From the NCBI RefSeq assembly GCF_000472965.1, contig NZ_AXAU01000017.1, forward strand, positions 1 through 64,000: 64,000 nucleotides of DNA. Reading direction: 5' to 3'. This document shows positions 59,620 through 64,000 of the stretch, piece after piece (the first letter of the stretch is position 1; every line of letters begins with the position of its first letter). The position numbers and the translations under genes are program-made. The notes under the pieces are model-generated. The model was given only the letters and a program-made list of their open reading frames with translations, was not told where the DNA came from and made no database searches. The DNA comes from Bradyrhizobium murdochi (GTDB lineage Bacteria > Pseudomonadota > Alphaproteobacteria > Rhizobiales > Xanthobacteraceae).

Positions 59620-61164
59620 CTATTCAGCGGCGCGGGTCATGCTCGGCGGCGGCGCGAACGCCGCCTCCAGCGCTTCAAATTCGACCGGAAGCATGTCGCA
59701 GAGAACCTGGACATGCGGAATGATGTTGGCGCCGGCGATGAAGCCGAAATCGAGCTGGTCGCGATAGCTTTGCACGGTGATGTTGAGCGCGATGCCATGC
59801 GTCGAGATCGACACCGGGAAGATGTGCAGCAGCTCGGCGCCGGCGGCATACAGCGTCTGCCGCGGCCCGGGCACGTTTGACACGGTGATGTTGGCTGCCG
59901 GCGGCAGCACGTCGGAGAGATTGGAGCGGCTGTAGAGCAGCGCAAGGATCTGGGTCACGATCGGCGCGCCCAGCATCGAAAGGTTGGAGACTTGCGGCAT
60001 CAGCGCCCGCAGCGGATGCGACATCTCCTTCGACTTGGTGGATTGCGCGATGATGGTTTCCAGCCGCGTCTTGGGATCGTCGACATTGGTGGCGATCGCG
60101 CAGATCATGCCGAACACCTGGTTGTTGGCATCGGCGTTGCCCTCCTCGCGCAGCGAGATCGGCACCGCTGCGGTCAGCGATTTGCTGGGCAGCGCGCCCT
60201 GGCTGATCAGGTAGCGGCGCACCACGCCTGAAGACAGCGCCAGCACGACGTCGTTGAGCTTGCCGCCGGACGTCTTTGCCAGCGCCTTGGCGCGCGACAG
60301 CGAGATCGAGGTGCCGGCGAAGCTGCGCTCCGACGAGATCGCCTTGTTCAGGATGGTGGGCGGCGAGGCCATGCTGGCCAGACTATCGCGAGACTTCGGA
60401 TCCGAAACCTTGCCGAGCACATCTGACACGCTCTTGAGCATCGTCGGAATGCTGCTGGCGAACTTCACCGCGCTCTCGATCTGGAACATGGCGTTGTCGA
60501 ACAGGATCGAGCCGAGATCGCTTTTGCCCGAGCGCGGCAGCTCGAGGCTCTTTGGCGCCGCCTTCGGGTCGAACGGCTGGGTCCAGAGCTGCTGGTAGGA
60601 ATCGATCAGGTTGGCGGCGATGTCGCGCGGCTCCGGTGCCACCTTGCGCGCGGTAGGCGGATCGACCTGGCGCGGCACCGGGGTGATGTCATAGATCATA
60701 CTGGTGAGCGCAGCCCCGGCGCCGCCGTCGATGCAGGCATGGTGCATCTTGGAATAAAGCCCGATCTCGTTGTCCTTCATGCCTTCGAAGACATAGAACT
60801 CCCAGAGCGGGCGGGCGCGGTTGAGCAGCTTGGCATGCATCCAGCCGACGATGCGCTCCAGCGTCGCGCGGTCGCGCGGCGCCGGCAGGCTGGCGCGGAA
60901 GATGTGGCGGTCGATGTCGAACTGGTCGTCCTCGACCCAGGACGGATGATCGATGTCGAGCGGCGCCTTCTCCAGGCGGGCTTTCAGGATCGGCGCGATG
61001 TGCAGCCGCGAGGCGATCATCGCCTTGAACTCTTCGAAGAAGTCGCCCTTGTAGCCTTCGGGCAGGCGGAAGATCGCCATGCTGCCGACATGCATCGGCA
61101 TTTCCGGGGTTTCCAGATACAGAAACGACGCGTCCAGCGAAGACAGCTTCTTGGCGTCCGCCAT
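59620..61164 (-). CDS. Wax ester synthase / diacylglycerol acyltransferase (WS/DGAT)
   Basis: A 514-residue acyltransferase. The catalytic HHxxxDG is HHACIDG (141-147), and LDASFLYLETPEMPMHVGSM is the family start. C-terminal NVPGPRQTLYAAGAELL and VQSYRDQLDFGFIAGANIIP are also typical. It joins acyl-CoA to a fatty alcohol or diacylglycerol to make neutral lipid. A perfect 16-base tandem repeat lies 64-95 bases upstream. Confidence 0.92.
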   Translation of the reverse strand: MADAKKLSSLDASFLYLETPEMPMHVGSMAIFRLPEGYKGDFFEEFKAMIASRLHIAPILKARLEKAPLDIDHPSWVEDDQFDIDRHIFRASLPAPRDRATLERIVGWMHAKLLNRARPLWEFYVFEGMKDNEIGLYSKMHHACIDGGAGAALTSMIYDITPVPRQVDPPTARKVAPEPRDIAANLIDSYQQLWTQPFDPKAAPKSLELPRSGKSDLGSILFDNAMFQIESAVKFASSIPTMLKSVSDVLGKVSDPKSRDSLASMASPPTILNKAISSERSFAGTSISLSRAKALAKTSGGKLNDVVLALSSGVVRRYLISQGALPSKSLTAAVPISLREEGNADANNQVFGMICAIATNVDDPKTRLETIIAQSTKSKEMSHPLRALMPQVSNLSMLGAPIVTQILALLYSRSNLSDVLPPAANITVSNVPGPRQTLYAAGAELLHIFPVSISTHGIALNITVQSYRDQLDFGFIAGANIIPHVQVLCDMLPVEFEALEAAFAPPPSMTRAAE

Positions 61165-61227
61165 ATTTTCCTCCCGCAGTAGAAAACGCGGCGCCTTGGC
61201 GGCGCTTCTGGCGTCTGGAATGTCTTT

Positions 61228-61259
61228 GTTATTGGAGCATATCGTTATTGGAGCATATC
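61228..61259. repeat. Perfect 16-bp tandem repeat upstream of the WS/DGAT gene
   Basis: GTTATTGGAGCATATC occurs twice head to tail (61228-61243 and 61244-61259). It lies between the lipase-like gene (stop 61336) and the acyltransferase start (61164). It could be a duplicated operator or a slippage product of a GAGCAT-type intergenic sequence. Confidence 0.7.
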
Positions 61260-61335
61260 CGAAAACCGACAGCCATCCTGCATCAATTGCAGGGCGGGAT
61301 CTTTCGCGATCATGCCCTTAGCTCAGGGCGTGGAT

Positions 61336-62136
61336 TCAGGATTGTGCATTTTCAGGGGGCCCATAGGCAATGGCAAATGGTCCTGATCGGTCAAAATGCT
61401 TAAACTCGCCTTCCGCCTGCGCCAGTCGGTCGGCTACTGCCCACAATGCTGCGGGGTTGACGCCGAGCCCGATATGGCTGGCAAGGTGGACCTCGATGTT
61501 TTCGGCTGTTGCAGAGGGACGCAATAGGCTGGTGTGCCAGTTCACGATGCCGTCGGTCCGCGAATAGATCGAGGTCGCCGGCACCGGCAGGTCACCGGCA
61601 ATGGCCAAGCGGATTTCCGGATTGTCGTCGACAGTTTCCCCCGACAGCACCTCATAGAGCCGCGTGGCGTTGGTCGCGCGGATATCGCTGGCAAACGGGC
61701 TGCCGAGCGTGATCACCGAGCGCACCATGTCCGGCATCTGCAATGCGAGATCGCGCGCATAGACGCCGCCGAGGCTCCAGCCGACGAGACTGACCTTGCG
61801 GCCCGTGGCTTCATAGATGCGCCTCAGGAGAGCTTGCAGTGCTCCGCGCTTGGAAGCGATGCCGCCGAAATTGCGGCCCATGTCCCAGGCATAGGTGTCG
61901 TAACCGAGTTCTTTCAGATAGCGCCGCATCGGCGCCATCGATAGATCGCTGGCGAGAAACCCCGGCAGCGCCAGCACCGGATGCCCGTCGCCCCTCGGCG
62001 CACGCAACAACAGCGGCGACAGTAACAGGCTCGAATTCAGCTCGAACAGCGCCCGCGTCTCGGCCAGCATCAGAAACAGGCTTGGCGGCCGAAGCCGCTG
62101 CTCTTCCGTTGCTGCGCCGCTTTCCGCGATGGCCAC
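61336..62136 (-). CDS. Lipase-like alpha/beta hydrolase, paralogue of the 48-kb gene
   Basis: A 266-residue hydrolase with the nucleophile Ser in GWSLGGVYAR and the oxyanion region APRGDGHPVLALPGFLASDL. SRTDGIVNWH and ASHIGLG mark the probable Asp and His. It matches the gene at 48020 over most of its length, with shared SVITLGSPFAS. Its start immediately follows the stop of the DUF6489 gene, so the two are co-translated. Likely a neutral lipid or wax esterase, given the acyltransferase next to it (inference). Confidence 0.87.
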   Translation of the reverse strand: MAIAESGAATEEQRLRPPSLFLMLAETRALFELNSSLLLSPLLLRAPRGDGHPVLALPGFLASDLSMAPMRRYLKELGYDTYAWDMGRNFGGIASKRGALQALLRRIYEATGRKVSLVGWSLGGVYARDLALQMPDMVRSVITLGSPFASDIRATNATRLYEVLSGETVDDNPEIRLAIAGDLPVPATSIYSRTDGIVNWHTSLLRPSATAENIEVHLASHIGLGVNPAALWAVADRLAQAEGEFKHFDRSGPFAIAYGPPENAQS

Positions 62137-62388
62137 TCACTTGTCCTTCTTGGCCATGCCGCCGAGCCCGGCCATGGTCACGAACATCTCCTGGAATCGC
62201 TCGGCGATCTTGGGATCGAACGTGAACCAACTCTGGATCAGCGATTCCGGCGACACCTTTTCGATGTTGGCCATCACCTGCTGCTGCATCTTGTCCATCA
62301 CGGCGGTCTGCATCGGCGAGACATCGGGCAATCCGAAGAACTGCCTGGCCTCCAGCGGCGTGCAATCGATTTCGACATTAACTTTCAT
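62137..62388 (-). CDS. DUF6489 family small protein
   Basis: An 83-residue acidic-to-neutral helical protein: MKVNVEIDCTPLEARQFFGL and a Met-rich region MQTAVMDKMQQQVMANIEKV. No catalytic motif. The function is unknown. It is joined to the lipase-like gene without a gap and may act on it or on a membrane or granule surface (inference). A similar pattern of short helical partner next to a catalytic alpha/beta hydrolase is seen for phaE-phaC here. Confidence 0.85.
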   Translation of the reverse strand: MKVNVEIDCTPLEARQFFGLPDVSPMQTAVMDKMQQQVMANIEKVSPESLIQSWFTFDPKIAERFQEMFVTMAGLGGMAKKDK

Positions 62389-62489
62389 GACCGCTCCTTA
62401 TCGCGCTGCCCTTGCTGCAGTATCGACACGACGGAGCGAGTCATGCAAGGACCAGAGCCGGCCCCCGGTCCCTTCAATTCTCGATATGG

Positions 62490-63743
62490 TCAACCAAAGC
62501 GTTCGATCGCAAACGGCCTGACATCGGCAAACGGCGTCTCGCCGGTCATCATTTCGGCCAGCAGGCGGCCGGTCGCGGGTCCGAGCGTCAGCCCGTGATG
62601 CTGGTGGCCGAAGTCGAACCATAGCCCGCCATGGCGGGGGGCTTTGCCGATCACCGGCAGCATATCCGGCAGGCAGGGCCGCGCACCCATCCAGGGCTTG
62701 GTGTCTACCGGCTCGCCGAGCGGGAACAGTCGGTGCGCCCGCGGCAGGGCCCGCTCAACCTGGATCGGCGTTGGTGGTGCATCGCGGTGGGCAAACTCGG
62801 CGCCGGTCGTGAGCCGAATGCCGCGGTTCATCGGCGCCAGAAGATAGCCGAGATCGGTGTCCAGCACGGGATGGTTCAAGACCGCGTTGCCGCGCGGCTT
62901 GAGATGCAAATGGTAACCACGCTTGACCTGAAGCGGGATCGAATAGCCGAGCGGGGCGAGGATCTGGTCGGACCACGGCCCCATCGCCACCACCACTTCG
63001 CGCGCCGCAATAGTGCCTTCCAGCGTCGCCACCCGCCACCGTCCGCTCGCCTGTTCGAGCGTTCGGGCGTCGCCGACCAGATAACGCCCGCCCTTGCGGC
63101 CGAACAGCGCCGCATAGGCCTTGGCCAGCCCACCGGGATCGGGCACAAATCCCGGCGCGGGAAAATGGATCGCGCCGCTGAAATCGCCGCTCAGATGCGG
63201 CTCGCGCGCTGATATCGCGAGCCGATCCAGCACCTCGCCGGCGACGCCGTGCTCCCCGGCGCGCTTGAGATCCTGCACCGCATCCGCAAGGGTCGCCTCG
63301 GAACGAAACAGCTTGATCCAGCCGGTCCGCCGCAAAAGCTCCGGCACATTGGCTTCCGCAATCAGCGCCTCATGCTCGATCAGGCTGCGCTGGATCAGCG
63401 GCAATTCGGCCATTGCGCTGTGCAGTGCACGCTCCGGTGAAGAGGCGAGGAAATACCGGGCCAGCCACGGCAGGAAGACCGGCAGATCCCTGAAGTGGTA
63501 ATGCACCTGCGGCGCGCGAAGAAACGCGTAGCGCAGGATCTGGCCCACGTCCCGCGGAAACATATAGGGAAAGACCGAAGCGCACTCGATCAACCCGCCA
63601 TTGCCGTAACTGGTTTCCTCGCCGGCTGTATCATGGCGGTCGATCAGAACCACGTTCCGGCCGCGTTTTTGCAGGTGCAAAGCGGCGCTGACGCCGACCA
63701 TGCCCGCACCCAGGACGAGTACGTCGGCCTTCAGTTCCGCCAT
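62490..63743 (-). CDS. FAD-dependent D-amino acid dehydrogenase-like oxidoreductase
   Basis: A 417-residue DAO/DadA-type flavoprotein. The dinucleotide motif is VLVLGAGMVGVSAALHL near the N-terminus, followed by ETSYGNGGLIE, and the C-terminal DFGHQHHGLTLGPATGRLLA closes the FAD site. It probably oxidises D-amino acids or a related amine such as hydroxyproline. ATG 63743 (MAELKADV) is preferred to ATG 63779. Confidence 0.88.
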   Translation of the reverse strand: MAELKADVLVLGAGMVGVSAALHLQKRGRNVVLIDRHDTAGEETSYGNGGLIECASVFPYMFPRDVGQILRYAFLRAPQVHYHFRDLPVFLPWLARYFLASSPERALHSAMAELPLIQRSLIEHEALIAEANVPELLRRTGWIKLFRSEATLADAVQDLKRAGEHGVAGEVLDRLAISAREPHLSGDFSGAIHFPAPGFVPDPGGLAKAYAALFGRKGGRYLVGDARTLEQASGRWRVATLEGTIAAREVVVAMGPWSDQILAPLGYSIPLQVKRGYHLHLKPRGNAVLNHPVLDTDLGYLLAPMNRGIRLTTGAEFAHRDAPPTPIQVERALPRAHRLFPLGEPVDTKPWMGARPCLPDMLPVIGKAPRHGGLWFDFGHQHHGLTLGPATGRLLAEMMTGETPFADVRPFAIERFG

Positions 63744-63932
63744 CCGGCACTCCGAAAGTTCAATGTAACGTGGTTGCACATGCGTCTTAAGGTGAGACTA
63801 GTCATTGCCGCACCGCCGCGCAAACCGGCACGCAGTGCGGGATAATGAAGCTTGCGCGGTGGCTGGACTCTGGCAACATGGCTCGGCAATATCCGGCGGA
63901 AATTGCTGATCAAAAGCGGGGAAATCGGACAA

Positions 63933-64000
63933 ATGTCGGTACGTCAAACTTTGCTTGCAGCGGCCACGGCTGCCATCCTAGCCGTGGCAATGGCGCCGGC
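63933..64000 (+). CDS. Start of a secreted/periplasmic protein, cut by window edge
   Basis: ATG 63933 opens MSVRQTLLAAATAAILAVAM and APA, a signal peptide with a basic start and hydrophobic core. The mature protein is outside the window, so nothing more can be said; it is divergent from the DadA-like gene. GGGGA about 12 bases upstream is a modest ribosome binding site. Confidence 0.6.
   Translation, partial: MSVRQTLLAAATAAILAVAMAP

Noticed and set aside
1..64000. tRNA or rRNA genes
   Set aside because: None was recognised by eye on either strand; a covariance-model search would be needed to exclude them fully.

Overview
The window looks like a piece of chromosome from a GC-rich alphaproteobacterium of the Bradyrhizobium / Nitrobacteraceae type. 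This rests on base composition, the gene families present (PaaA-E, PhaE/PhaC with phasin, Liv transporter, tetronate pathway, WS/DGAT acyltransferase, CYP102-type fused P450) and short iterated palindromic intergenic elements. It is an inference; there is no rRNA in the window to confirm it. Most of the sequence is ordinary metabolic chromosome. The left edge cuts an IS110-family insertion sequence and the right edge cuts a gene beginning with a signal peptide.

Layout. 1-9.2 kb: IS110 fragment, flavin reductase-like protein, a Cys-nucleophile alpha/beta hydrolase, YghU-type GST, a class V aminotransferase, a Baeyer-Villiger-type flavin monooxygenase, nitronate monooxygenase and a thiolase-like protein. 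9.4-19 kb: four methyl-accepting chemotaxis proteins with almost identical signalling ends but different sensor ends, plus an AraC-type regulator. 19.1-22.9 kb: the L-threonate/tetronate pathway (otnK-otnI-ltnD, divergent otnC). 23-29.7 kb: a branched-chain-type ABC transporter (livFGMHK) behind a DUF1445 gene, with a divergent LysR regulator. 29.7-40.9 kb: M20 carbamoylase, 2-hydroxyacid dehydrogenase, tartrate/D-malate-type dehydrogenase, an SDR lacking catalytic residues, amidase, sulfite-oxidase-fold protein, alpha/beta hydrolase-OsmC fusion, YedE/TsuA-like sulfur transporter, quinone-oxidoreductase-like protein and a frameshifted GIY-YIG gene. 41-47.8 kb: phenylacetate genes paaX-A-B-C-D-E-I-K on the minus strand. 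48-53.2 kb: lipase-like hydrolase, DUF445, phasin with a PhaR-like site, and phaE-phaC-GNAT. 53.4-64 kb: alpha/beta hydrolase, SAM methyltransferase-like protein, fused CYP102-type P450, epoxide hydrolase, WS/DGAT acyltransferase, a second lipase-like hydrolase, DUF6489, a DadA-like oxidase and the edge gene.

How the parts work together. Phenylacetate is activated by PaaK and epoxidised by PaaABCDE, with PaaI as salvage thioesterase and PaaX as regulator; the ring-opening and beta-oxidation genes are not here. L-threonate is turned into a triose phosphate by LtnD, OtnI, OtnK and OtnC. The right-hand third is rich in storage-lipid and acyl-chain functions: PHA synthase, phasin, P450 fatty-acid oxygenase, epoxide hydrolase, wax-ester/TAG synthase and two paralogous lipases. 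It is the best candidate for a poorly described functional module.

The most striking non-coding feature is a set of iterated palindromic elements (families A-D below). All seven convergent gene junctions in the window carry one, usually filling the junction from stop codon to stop codon. Family B units come as inverted pairs and show compensatory base changes in the two arms.
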